A DNA stretch of 64,000 bases. Origin: Paracoccus sp. DMF-8 (lineage in GTDB: Bacteria > Pseudomonadota > Alphaproteobacteria > Rhodobacterales > Rhodobacteraceae). A model generated the notes under the pieces. That model searched no databases. It worked only from the letters and a program-made list of their open reading frames with translations, and was not told where the DNA came from. The stretch covers positions 248,001-312,000 of the forward strand of contig NZ_JARJHL010000017.1 in the NCBI RefSeq assembly GCF_029309835.1, in the 5' to 3' direction. Every line of letters starts with the position of its first letter. Positions within the stretch are counted from its first letter, which is position 1. Position numbers and translations under genes: made by a program. Below, piece after piece: positions 52,238-61,186 of the stretch.

Positions 52238-53874
52238 TTATCCCGCCTCGGCTGGCTTGGGGCCGGGTGGTGCATCGGGGGCGGCCACCAGTTCCTCGCG
52301 TTCCAGCCAGGGCATCAGGATGGTCTGGATCTTCAGCGCCAGCACGACGATGTCCCACAGGGTCTTGGAATAGGGCCAGCGCGGATTCCGCCTCGGCAAA
52401 GCCGCATTCGCCGCGCGTCATTCCGGCCAGCAGCCGCGACTTGATCTGCTCGCAGGCGTGGCGGCTGTCCGCGACCCTGTCGGCAAAACCATGCCGGGTT
52501 TCGGCGGGCCATGGCATCTGCAACCCCTCTTGTGCGATGGCGATCTGCGCGGCAAAGGCCGGTTCGGCCAGCGACAGGATCCCCGCTGCGGGAGCGGCCC
52601 GGCATCTCTTTGATATGGCGGGAAAGTTCGTCCAGATAGATCAACACGCGGATCCCGTCCGACATCGCCTGAACCTGTTCGGGTGGCAGGGGCTGGCGAC
52701 CCAGTTCAGCCAGCTCCCGCCGCAACTGCCCGCCCAGATCGGCCAAATTGGACTGGGCATCCTCGGCCAGGGGCGCATCGGCGATCCGGCTGCGGGCCAG
52801 ATGGAAATGCGCGCGCAGGATGCGGGAAAATTCCAGCGCGACGGCACGCAGGGCCAGATCGGGCAGGTCGCGCAGCGTGGCGTCGACATAATGCAGGCTC
52901 GTGCCTTGCCGGTCGGCCTTGCGAAAGCGGCTTTCCAGAAAGCGGACGACGCCGGGGTTCAGCGGCACCATCACGGCGGCGCCGATCAGGATATAGCTGG
53001 TATGAAACAGCGCCAGCCCCGGCACCAGATGCGCAGCCCCGCCGACCAGCCAAAGGCACAGCGGCGTCAGGACGGGCAGCAGGACAATCGCGATCGCCCC
53101 GGCGATCAGGTTGAAACCGACATGGCCGGCCGCGACCTGCTTGGCCGCGCTGGTCGCGCCGATGGCCGCGAACACCGCGGTCGAGGTCGTGCCGACGCTG
53201 GCCCCCACGATCAGCGCCGCCGCCTGCTGAAAGACCAGCGCCCCGCCCGCCGCAGCCCCCAGCACGATCGCAATCGTCGCGCTGGAGGATTGCGTCAGCA
53301 GCGTCATCGCCATGCCGATGGCGAAAAAGGCCAGCGATTCCCACCGGCTGCCCGACAACATTCCGGTCAGCCCCAGAATCTGCGGCGTCAGATCGGCGAA
53401 AGCCGCCTGCAAGTTGCCGATCCCCAGAAAAAAGGCGCCGAAACCGGCAATCGCCGCGCCCGCGCCGGCGGCACGTTCGCGCCCGCGCAGGATCAGGCGC
53501 AGGATCATGCCGACCCCCAGAAGCGGCAGGGCCAGCGCGCCGATGCTGAACCTCGTCCCCATCAGCGCGACGATCCAGCCGGTCATCGTATTGCCAAGGC
53601 TGGTGCCGTAGATCACCCAGATCAGATGACCGAACCCGACCAGCCCGGCATTGGCGAAACCGATGCTGGCGACGATCACCGCGCTCGAACTTTGGACCAG
53701 CGCGGTGATCCCCGTGCCGACCGCAAAGGCGCGCAGCCGCGACCGGGTCGCGCTGTCCAGCCCGCTGCGCAGCGCGGGCCCCGCCGCCTGCGTCAGCCCG
53801 GCGGTCATCATCTGCATGCCCAGCAGAAACAGACCGATCCCGCCAAGCAGGCTTGCCCAGATGTCCACGTGCAT
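52238..53874 (-). pseudogene. Na/Pi cotransporter (NptA/PNaS family) with C-terminal PhoU-like helices, frameshifted twice
   Basis: The intact first 430 residues contain two inverted Na/Pi repeats with QSSS motifs (TALVQSSSAVIVAS; LLTQSSSATIAIV), followed by a helical PhoU-like tail. After RHIKEMPGRS the frame is lost. One extra base in GGG at 52590-52592 restores AAGILSLAEPAFAAQIAIAQ, and another in GGG at 52373-52375 restores YSKTLWDIVVLALKIQTIL to a TAA at 52238. Both lesions are homopolymer insertions. The transporter imports phosphate with Na+. Confidence 0.85.
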
Positions 53875-54607
53875 CCCCTATGCCCCCGCCACCGGTGCAG
53901 AACTGTCCCGGATCATCCTATCCGACAAAACCCGCGATGATCAGGCAGGTTCGGGATGCCAATGAAAAAACCGCAGACCAGCGGCACGATGACGAATACC
54001 CGCTGTGCCGCGCCATAATTGCGGCCCATGGCGGGAACAACAGCCAGAAGATTCCGCCCGACCGGGATAGAGACCGGCTGATGGATCTGCAGACTCGTCA
54101 GCACCGCGACCAGCAGCAGCCCGGGCGACCGGCCCGACATCGGCGTCATCGCGCCCCGGCCATGACCGCCACGCCATCGGCGGCAAAGTGGCGGCAAGGT
54201 TGAAACCCGGAACAGGCTGCCGTTCGAAAGTCGTCACGCTGAAATTCCATTGCGGGGGCAAGGTGCGCAGCAAGGGCATCCGCCCTGCCATATCATGTTG
54301 CGCTGCCTTGTGTCCGACCGGGCGGCACGGGTCAAGCGACCCGCCCTGTCTCCAATCCCGTCTTCAATTCCCGGCGCTGGAATGAAAGCCGCTGCGACAT
54401 AAAGGCATGCAGCAGGAAATCCAGCCGCCCAATTCCCCCGTGAGCCGTTCCAAAACCGCCTCGCGCTGATCGTGGACTACCGGCAATCCGTGGCGTGCCG
54501 GAACCTTGACGGCATGATGCGAATCGCGGGCAGGCCGTGCCCTGTTCACCCCGCCCGCGACCGATGGCACGGCAAAGGCGGCATGAAAGGTTTTTCGCCC
54601 GGCATTA
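53875..54607. other. Long stretch with no intact gene
   Basis: The 733 bases between the Na/Pi transporter and the IS element carry no convincing gene. A minus-strand frame (53913-54197) has a hydrophobic, membrane-protein-like stretch (LLLVAVLTSL; VFVIVPLVCGFFIG) that could be the remnant of a permease, but I cannot assign a family. Together with the neighbouring IS and fragments it looks like a decayed region. Confidence 0.45.
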
Positions 54608-54629
54608 GGCTCAGGACCCATTGATTTCC
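54608..54629. repeat. Left terminal inverted repeat of the IS5 element
   Basis: It matches the complement of 55421-55442 at about 18 of 22 positions with one gap and abuts the TA target duplication. Confidence 0.8.
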
Positions 54630-54671
54630 GACTGGCGGCGTGATTCACGGTTCGAAAAGCGAGCGGTGACC

Positions 54672-55422
54672 ATGTCTGATCTTTTGGTTGACGGACGCGC
54701 AGATGGCGCGTCTTGAGCCTTTCTTCCCAAGTCCCACGGCAAGCCTCGCGTCGATGATCGACGCGTGTTAAGCGGGATTATCTTCATCAATCGCAATGGC
54801 TTACGGTGGCGCGATGCCCCGGCAGCCTATGGCCCGCACAAGACACTATACAACCGTTGGAAGCGGTGGAGCGACAAGGGCATCTTTGCCCAAATGATGG
54901 CGGGTCTGGCGGCTGGGCACGGCGAAGAGAAGACCGTGATGATCGACGCCACTTACCTGAAGGCCCACCGCACCGCGACCAGCATGGGCGTGAAAAGGGG
55001 GCGTGGGCGCCTGATTGGTCGCACCAAGGGCGGCATGAACACCAAGTTGCACGCCATCTGCGACAGCCGTGGCGCCCCTCAACCTGTTCGTCACTGCCGG
55101 ACAGGTCAGCGATTACATCGGCGCGCGGGCATTGCTGAGCAGCCTGCCGGATGTCGATTGGCTGCTCGGGGATCGCGGCTATGACGCCGACTGGTTCAGA
55201 GAAGCGTTGAAAGACAAAGGGATACGCGCCTGCATCCCAGGCCAGAAGCAGCGGAAGAAAACCGTCAAGTACGACAAGCGCCGGTACAAACGGCGCAACC
55301 GGATCGAGATCATGTTCGGCAGGCTCAAGGATTGGCGGCGTGTGGCGACCCGGTACGACCGTTGCCCCAAGGTATTCTTGTCAGCAATCGCACTTGCTGC
55401 CCTCGTCATCTACTGGCTTTGA
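54672..55422 (+). pseudogene. IS5-family transposase, several frameshifts
   Basis: The first frame is broken twice early (MSDL, then LTDAQMARLEPF, then PKSHGKPRVDDRRVLSGII in successive frames near 54682 and 54725). The main DDE domain follows (VMIDATYLKAHRTATSMGVK; IGRTKGGMNTKLHAICDSRG) to about 55070. The rest (NLFVTAGQVSDYIGARALL, WLLGDRGYDADWFREALKDK, RRNRIEIMFGRLKDWRRVAT) is in a third frame ending at 55422. The IS427 group can use programmed frameshifting, but the first two breaks are not of that kind, so the element is probably inactive. Confidence 0.85.
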
Positions 55423-55442
55423 AACTCAATGAGTCCAGACCC
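55421..55442. repeat. Right terminal inverted repeat of the IS5 element
   Basis: It is the partner of 54608-54629 and is followed by TA, the presumed target-site duplicate. Confidence 0.8.
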
Positions 55443-55463
55443 TAGGCGCGGTGCGCGGGATCG

Positions 55464-55494
55464 GTCGCTCCCCCACGGGAGCGTGGATAGAAAC
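55464..55494 (+). CRISPR. Single orphan CRISPR repeat, type I-C-like
   Basis: The 31-base block begins GTCGCTCCCCCACGGGAGCG and ends TGGATAGAAAC. This is the form of type I-C (Dvulg) repeats, whose common versions end in GCGTGGATTGAAAC and contain a GCTCCC/GGGAGC stem. Only one copy is present; no second repeat follows at spacer distance, and no cas gene is in the window. It lies 21 bases beyond the IS5 element. It may be the relic of an array removed by insertion or deletion. Confidence 0.6.
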
Positions 55495-55599
55495 ATCGAC
55501 GAACGAAGAAGCCGCGCCGTCCTGTCCTTCAGCCGGTCGATCAGGATCGGGCGGGTCACGCCTGGGGTTTCCGCCACGGCCTTCGCCGGAAATCTCCTT

Positions 55600-55770
55600 C
55601 CGTTCACGGCGACTGCGCGAGCAAGGTCTGTTTTGGCGGCCGTGGCTTGTCCGGGGTTCCGCGCAGGAAATCGGGGCCCATGCTGCCGGGCTTGCCGAGA
55701 TGATCGTCAGCCACGGCCTGACCGTGGCGCAGATGGCGGCGTTCATCAAGATATCAGGCGACGACATGCA
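55600..55770 (+). pseudogene. Possible C-terminal fragment of a pyridine-nucleotide-disulfide oxidoreductase
   Basis: One frame reads GAHAAGLAEMIVSHGLTVAQ MAAF (about 55680-55748), which recalls the interface-domain pattern IVGAHAGELI...HGLTVAQMAAFV of mercuric-reductase or dihydrolipoamide-dehydrogenase-like flavoproteins. Upstream residues are degenerate and no start, FAD or NAD motif is present. The 358 bases around it (55495-55852) hold nothing else I can support. Low-confidence identification by eye. Confidence 0.35.
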
Positions 55771-55852
55771 GAAATCGCCGGGAAAGAAATGGATGTTTCG
55801 CGATCTCGCCACAGATCGCGATGCCGCGGCGGATCGTCAATCCGCCAATGGG

Positions 55853-55885
55853 AAAACGCCGGGCCAGAGGGGGCTGGCCCGGCGT
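55853..55885 (-). terminator. Rho-independent terminator after dctPQM
   Basis: On the minus strand ACGCCGGGCCAG-CCCCCT-CTGGCCCGGCG is followed by TTTT, 22 bases past the dctM stop. The stem has at least 11 GC-rich pairs. Confidence 0.85.
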
Positions 55886-55906
55886 CCGTGCAGGGTGCCG
55901 ATGGCG

Positions 55907-57232
55907 CTACATCATGCCCATCATGCGCGGCAGAATCAGCGTGATTTCCGGCACATAGGTTATGATCATCAGGAACAGCAAAGCCGTCAGCAGCCATGGC
56001 ATGACGGCCTTCGATACCTCGGTCAGGCCAAGTTTCGAAATCGCCGATCCGACATAGAGGTTCAGGCCCACGGGTGGCGTGGCCAGCCCGATTTCCATGT
56101 TCACGATCAGGATGATGCCGAAATGGATGGGGTCGACGCCCAGCTTGACCGCGATCGGATACAGGATCGGGGCCATGATCAGGATGATCGCCGAAGGCTC
56201 CATCACCATGCCGATGACCAGCAGCATGACGTTGACCATCAGCAAAAATCCGATCTTGCCAAAGCCAAGCGAGACGATCCAGTCCGACATCTGCTGCGGG
56301 ATCTGTTCCGAGGTCAGGATGAAGGCGAACATCACCGCGTTGGTGATGATATACAACAGCATCGCCGACATCGCGGCCGAGGTCAGCAGCACGCGCGGCA
56401 CGTCGCGTATCCTGATGTCCTTGTAGACAAAGACCGCGATGACAAAGGCATAGACGGCAGAGACCGCGGCGGCCTCGGTCGGCGTAAAGATGCCGCCATA
56501 GATCCCGCCCATGATGATGACGATCAGCAAGAGGCCCCAGACCGACTTGCGAAAGGCGGTAAACCGTTCGCCCCAAGCGGCGCGGGGCAGGCGCGGATAG
56601 CCGTTCTTCCATGCGCGCCAGACGGTCGTGACCGCATACATCGTGGCCAGGATCAGGCCGGGGACGACGCCCGCGATGAAGATCTGGCCGATGGACGGCG
56701 AAAAGATGGTCTCGCCATCCGGCCCGGTCGCCAGCATCCCCGAAGTCGCCACGGCATACATGACCATGACGATGGACGGCGGGATCAGGATGCCCAGACC
56801 ACCGGCAGCGGCCACGGGACCGACCGCGAATTGCGGCGGATAGCCCATGCGCACCATCGCCGGGATCATGATCGAGCCGACCGCCATCACCGTCGCCGGG
56901 CTGGACCCGGAAATCGCGGCAAACAGCGCACAGGCGACGACCGCCGCCAGCCCCATGCCGCCGTGCCAATGGCCGACCATGGACGTGGCGAATGCGATCA
57001 TCCGCCTGGCGACGCCGCCATGGGTCAGGAAGTTGCCGGCAAGGATAAAGAACGGGATCGCCATGATCTCGAACTTTTCGATGCCGGTGAACAGCTTCAG
57101 CGCGATGCTGTCCATCGGGATATTGGTGAAGGCGAACAGAAAGCTGAACACCGTCAGGCCCAGTGCGATCGACACCGGCATGCCGGTCGCCAGCAGCACC
57201 GTCAGAATGGCGAAAATGATCAATGCGGTCAT
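55907..57232 (-). CDS. dctM: TRAP transporter large permease subunit DctM
   Basis: The ATG at 57232 follows GGAGGG and overlaps the dctQ stop. The 441-residue, about 12-span protein has the DctM hallmarks FFILAGNFLTHGGVARRMIA, AAISGSSPATVMAVGSIMIP and AAAGGLGILIPPSIVMVMYA, with EIGLATPPVGLNLYV near the end. It is the Na+-coupled translocation subunit. The much longer frame upstream of 57232 is dctQ read in another frame. Confidence 0.96.
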   Translation of the reverse strand: MTALIIFAILTVLLATGMPVSIALGLTVFSFLFAFTNIPMDSIALKLFTGIEKFEIMAIPFFILAGNFLTHGGVARRMIAFATSMVGHWHGGMGLAAVVACALFAAISGSSPATVMAVGSIMIPAMVRMGYPPQFAVGPVAAAGGLGILIPPSIVMVMYAVATSGMLATGPDGETIFSPSIGQIFIAGVVPGLILATMYAVTTVWRAWKNGYPRLPRAAWGERFTAFRKSVWGLLLIVIIMGGIYGGIFTPTEAAAVSAVYAFVIAVFVYKDIRIRDVPRVLLTSAAMSAMLLYIITNAVMFAFILTSEQIPQQMSDWIVSLGFGKIGFLLMVNVMLLVIGMVMEPSAIILIMAPILYPIAVKLGVDPIHFGIILIVNMEIGLATPPVGLNLYVGSAISKLGLTEVSKAVMPWLLTALLFLMIITYVPEITLILPRMMGMM

Positions 57233-57861
57233 TTCGGCGACCCTCCGGACTGGTTGGCGGGGGCGTCGTCCATGCCATCGACATGGCCATGTTCGTGATG
57301 CACGATTTCGCCGGTGGTGATGTATTTCCACAGCGCCTGAATGAACCGGAAACACATCAGCGCCGAACCAAGCGGCACGGCCAGATAGACGATCCACATC
57401 GGGATTTCCAGATCGGCCGAGGTCTGGCCGCCGACACCGACGTGATAGACGAATGTCGACCCGATCCAGACCAGAATCGCGGTGAACAGGATGCCGCCCG
57501 ACATGGCGATGATCGTGGTGATCCGCTGCCATTTCGGGTTGAGCTTGTTGACCAGCATGTCGACGCCGACATGGATGCCGATCCGCACGCCGTAAGCCGC
57601 GCCGAATTTCGCCATCCAGACGAACAGATAGATACAGGCCTCCTGGGCCCAGGTCAGCTTGATCCCGTTGATCGTGGAATACAGCGACCGTGCCCAGGCC
57701 TGCAGCTCGGGCATGTCATTGGCGCGCGCGTAGCGCACCAGATCGGCGGCATAGCCGATCGAAAAGCGATGAAAGACCGCAACGAAGATCAGGATGACGG
57801 CCGCAGCCATCAGGAAAGAAATCAGGACTTCTTCGAAGCGGTCGAGGAAGCGCAGAAACAT
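57229..57861 (-). CDS. dctQ: TRAP transporter small permease subunit DctQ
   Basis: Start 57861 (MFLRFLDRFEEVLISFLM) gives 210 residues with four membrane spans and the DctQ motif TWAQEACIYLFVWMAKFGAA, RIGIHVGVDMLV. A His-rich acidic tail (HHEHGHVDG) follows the last span. A hairpin with a U-run separates it from dctP, so P is probably expressed above QM. Confidence 0.95.
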   Translation of the reverse strand: MFLRFLDRFEEVLISFLMAAAVILIFVAVFHRFSIGYAADLVRYARANDMPELQAWARSLYSTINGIKLTWAQEACIYLFVWMAKFGAAYGVRIGIHVGVDMLVNKLNPKWQRITTIIAMSGGILFTAILVWIGSTFVYHVGVGGQTSADLEIPMWIVYLAVPLGSALMCFRFIQALWKYITTGEIVHHEHGHVDGMDDAPANQSGGSPK

Positions 57862-57885
57862 GGCGTGACCTCGCGGGTGCAAAAA

Positions 57886-57909
57886 GGGGACGCGGGCTGG
57901 CGCGTCCCC
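57886..57909 (-). terminator. Partial terminator / mRNA hairpin between dctP and dctQ
   Basis: On the minus strand GGGGACGCG-CCAGCC-CGCGTCCCC is followed by TTTTT. It lies between the dctP stop (57975) and the dctQ start (57861), so it should end most transcripts after dctP and let some continue into dctQM. Confidence 0.8.
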
Positions 57910-57974
57910 CGGTTCATTCTATCCCGGTTCATTCCGGGGACTGGGTTTCCGGGAATCCGGGCGATGGGCCGGGA

Positions 57975-58976
57975 TCAGTCGGCGGCGACGACCTCGCGGG
58001 CCTGCTGGATCAGATCGGCCCCGATGCGCGATGCCATTTCGTCATGGACGGGGCGCAGGCGTTCGATCCATTCGGCGCGCTCTTCCTCGGTCGGTTCATG
58101 GAAGGTGGTGGTGCCCGCCTTGACCATTTCGGCCATCGCCCAATCGTTTTCTTCCTTGGCGATCGAGTTGGCGTATTCGGTCGCTTCGGCCATGGCGCGG
58201 TCCAGCTGTTCGCGCACCGCCGGGTCCAGACCGTCCCAGAACGCCTTGTTCACGATCACCGCATAGCCCAGATAGCCGTGGTTGGTGACGGTGGCGTGTT
58301 TCTGGACCTCGTGCATTTTCTGGGTGAACATGTTCGAGGGCGGGTTTTCCGTGCCATCGACAACGCCCGTCTGCAGCGCCTGATAGACCTCGGAAAAGGG
58401 CAGGACCTGCGGCACGGCGTCCAGCGCCAGCATCTGCGCCTCCAGGATTTTCGACGACTGGATGCGCATCTTCAGGCCCAGCAGGTCGTCGGGCGTTTCA
58501 ATGGGCGAATTCGCCGACATCACCTTGAAGCCGTTGTCCCAATAGGCCAGCCCCTTGATGCCCTTGTCGTCCAGCAGGCCCAGCAGGGTCTGGCCGACTT
58601 CGCCATCGGTGATCTTGCGCAGGTCGTCATAGCCGTCCATCAGGTAAGGCAGGTCGAACAGTTCGAACTGCTGCACGCCAAGGGGGCCGAATTTCGCCAG
58701 CGAGGGCGCCAGCATCTGGACCGCGCCCAGTTGCAGCGCCTCCAGCTCTTCCTTGTCCTTGTAAAGCTGGCTGTTGGGATAGACTTCGACCACGACGGCG
58801 CCGTCGGTATATTGCTCGGCCAGTTCCTTGAATTTCAGCGCGCCCTTGCCCTTGGGCGTATCGGGGGCGACGACATGGCTGAACTTGATGGTGACGGTCT
58901 GGGCCAGCGCCGGGAATGCTGCGGTCAGCGCAAAAGCGGCAGCGCCGGCCAGAGCGGCGAATGTGCGACGTTTCAT
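57975..58976 (-). CDS. dctP: TRAP transporter substrate-binding protein DctP
   Basis: The 333-residue protein has a signal peptide (cleavage near ALA-QT, about residue 25), the DctP pattern KFSHVVAPDTPKGKGALKF, and the substrate-clamping Arg in LKMRIQSSKILEAQML with GVVDGTENPPSNMF. These match C4-dicarboxylate (malate, fumarate, succinate) binders. It is divergent from dctS-dctR as in Rhodobacter capsulatus. GGAGG precedes the ATG. Confidence 0.95.
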   Translation of the reverse strand: MKRRTFAALAGAAAFALTAAFPALAQTVTIKFSHVVAPDTPKGKGALKFKELAEQYTDGAVVVEVYPNSQLYKDKEELEALQLGAVQMLAPSLAKFGPLGVQQFELFDLPYLMDGYDDLRKITDGEVGQTLLGLLDDKGIKGLAYWDNGFKVMSANSPIETPDDLLGLKMRIQSSKILEAQMLALDAVPQVLPFSEVYQALQTGVVDGTENPPSNMFTQKMHEVQKHATVTNHGYLGYAVIVNKAFWDGLDPAVREQLDRAMAEATEYANSIAKEENDWAMAEMVKAGTTTFHEPTEEERAEWIERLRPVHDEMASRIGADLIQQAREVVAAD

Positions 58977-59047
58977 CAGATATCCTCCGTTGGTCCCACC
59001 GCCCTCCTGCTGCGGGATCCTTGGCAGTTCCTTGCCAGCTTGTTCAC

Positions 59048-59076
59048 ATTCCCGCTATTGTGGATTCCCGCAATAG
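59048..59076. promoter_or_regulatory. Candidate DctR-binding repeats in the dctP/dctS divergent promoter
   Basis: ATTCCCGCTATTG and ATTCCCGCAATAG form a direct repeat 16 bases apart, and CTATTG-N10-CAATAG within it is an inverted repeat. Position between dctP (58976) and dctS (59129) fits a response-regulator site. The assignment to DctR is inferred. Confidence 0.4.
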
Positions 59077-59128
59077 GGGCAGGCAGCCGCCCCGACAGCG
59101 GACCGGAGGAGATGGAACGGACCCCGCG

Positions 59129-61170
59129 ATGAGCGATGCAGACCTGCCGAAGGCGCCGGACTCTTCGCCGCGCCCTGCCCGGCAGGGTCGCGGCACGGCG
59201 CCGGATATGGCTGCGTTCGGCATGGACAGCATCGACATCGCCCAGCCACCGCGGCGCCGCATCGACCTGCTGTCGCTGGTGCCGCTGGTCGCCATCATCG
59301 CGCTGGTCGGGCTGGTCTGGGCGCTGGTCTGGGCGGTGACGCGCGACGACAACGAAAGCGCGCGGACCAAGCTGGCGACGGATGCGCTTTGGGTCGAACA
59401 GACCCTGCGTTTCCAGTTGGGCGTCGACGAGGACATGCTTGTGCGGCTGGCGATGGACCATGCCGGGGGCGTGCCCGATGCGGTGATGGCCGCCCGCGCC
59501 CGCAGCCATATTTCCAGCAACCCTGAAGTCCTGTCGATCAGGTGGCACGGGCCGGACGGTCAGGCCGACGACAGCCCGCCCCCGATCGGTCTGGCCGATG
59601 ATCCGGTGCTGGTCGACCTGATCCTGAACACCCGCGCCGGCACGATCCGCCCGGTTTACGGACAGGTCACCCCGGACGGGCTGGTCACGATGGGCGTCGC
59701 GCTGAACGATGGGCAGGGCGCGCTGACCGCGACGATTTCGCTGCCCCATGTGCTGGAACGCCACCTGCCCTGGTGGATTGCCGAACAATATGGCGTCCTG
59801 CTGGTCGATCTGTCGGGCGATGTGCTGGCCAGCCGTCAGCGCCTGTCGCCCGATCCCGACAACCCGTCCCATGTCATCAGCTTTGACCCGCCGCTTGGCG
59901 GCACATGGCTGCGCATCACCGCCTATAACCCGCCCGCGCCGTTTCGTTCCACCGTGCTGTTCGGCGCGATTGCGGCGCTGGCGGCCTTTGCGGTGCTGGC
60001 CCTGGGCGTGCTGTATCGGTCATCCAAACGCCGCCGCGAAACCGAATTGCGATTGTGGAGCGAGACCGCATTCCGCCGCTCGATGGAAGAAAGCCTGACC
60101 GTCGGGCTGCGCGCCAAGGACCATCAGGGCCGCATCCTGTTCGTCAACCCGGCATTTTGCAAACTGGTCGGGTGGAGCGCGGCCGAACTGATGCGCCGCG
60201 ACCCGCCCATGCCCTATTGGGACCGTTCCATCCTGCCCGAAACCCAGGAACGCCACGCCAAGCTGGCGGCGGGCGGCGCGGTCAGCCAGCGCTTTGAAAC
60301 CCGCTTCGTCGCCCGCGACGGCCGCGAGATCGAGGTCGAGGTCTATGAGGCCCCCTGATCACCGCGCGCGGCGACCATATCGGCTGGATGGGTTCGGTCA
60401 TCGACATCACCGAAACCCGCAAGGCCGCCCGCACCGCCCGCCTGCAGGACGAGGCGCTGGCCCGGACCGGGCGGCTGGTCACGCTTGGCGAAATGGCTTC
60501 GACCCTTGCGCATGAGCTGAATCAGCCCTTGTCGGCGATTGCATCCTATGCGGCGGGGATGCTGAACCTGATCGAACGGCAAAAGGCCGATCCCGCCATC
60601 CTGCAGGGCGCCACGGAAAAACTGGCCCGGCAGGCCGACCGCGCAGGCCAGATCATCCGCCGCATCCAGGATCTGGTCAAAAAGCGCGAACCGCATTTTT
60701 CCGAACTGGATCTGGCCGAGGTGGTCGATGAAACCCTTGGCTTTCTGCAGGCCGATGCCCGCGAACACCGGGTCAGGCTGCACCGTCAGGGCACCGTGTC
60801 AGCCCCCGTCGCCGCCGACCGCATCCTGCTGGAACAGGTGCTGATCAACCTGATCCGCAACGGGATGGAGGCCATGACCGAAACCCGCAGCGGCGACACG
60901 GTCACGGTCCATCTGTCCACAACCGCAGGCCATGCCCTGATCAGGATCGAGGATCATGGCGCGGGCATTTCCGACGCACTTTCGGCCAATCTGTATGACG
61001 CCTTTGCCACGACCAAGCCGCAGGGCATGGGCATGGGCTTGAAAATCTGCCGCTCGATCGTCGAATTGCACGGCGGCAGCCTGAACTGGCACCTGACCGA
61101 AGGCGGGGGCACGACATTCGCCTTTTCCCTGCCGTTCGCCGCGCCGACCGAACCGAAGGAGGACAGATGA
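59129..61170 (+). pseudogene. dctS: C4-dicarboxylate sensor histidine kinase DctS, frameshifted once
   Basis: The start at 59129 gives a cytoplasmic N-tail, a membrane span (about residues 50-70), a periplasmic sensor domain, a second span (about 271-291) and a PAS domain; this frame stops at 60358. One missing C in the run 60351-60355 restores EAPLITARGDHIGWMGSVID. The kinase core follows: HisKA with phosphorylatable His (LAHELNQPLSAI), N box (LIRNGMEAM) and G boxes (EDHGAGIS; GMGMGLKICRSIV), ending at 61170. It is followed 16 bases later by dctR. Confidence 0.87.
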
Positions 61171-61186
61171 GACAAAAGGAACGCCC

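Larger units (their letters stand above)
54608..55442 (+). mobile_element. IS5-family (IS427-group) insertion sequence, decayed
   Basis: The 835-bp element is bounded by imperfect 22-base inverted repeats: GGCTCAGGACCCATTGATTTCC at the left (54608-54629, shown to 20 bases as GGCTCAGGACCCATTGATTT) and the complement of 55421-55442 at the right (GGGTCTGGACTCATTGAGTT). TA directly flanks both ends (54606-54607 and 55443-55444), the 2-bp target duplication typical of the IS427 group. It encodes one transposase broken into several frames. Confidence 0.88.

Noticed and set aside
52114..53940. 608-codon plus-strand open frame over the Na/Pi transporter
   Set aside because: Shadow frame of the same kind; no recognisable domain and it runs across a gene end and an intergenic gap.
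53913..54197. 94-codon minus-strand frame with hydrophobic segments
   Set aside because: Might be a permease relic, but I could not match it to a family and it lacks a ribosome site; kept only as a remark in the intergenic entry.
55060..55080. Programmed frameshift within the IS5 transposase
   Set aside because: Some IS427-group elements do this, but no clear slippery heptamer is at the switch and two further breaks occur upstream, so ordinary indels are more likely.
55451..57298. 615-codon plus-strand frame across the intergenic region and dctM
   Set aside because: Most of it is the complement of dctM with a His/Asp/Arg-rich composition; only the small flavoprotein-like segment near 55680 drew attention.
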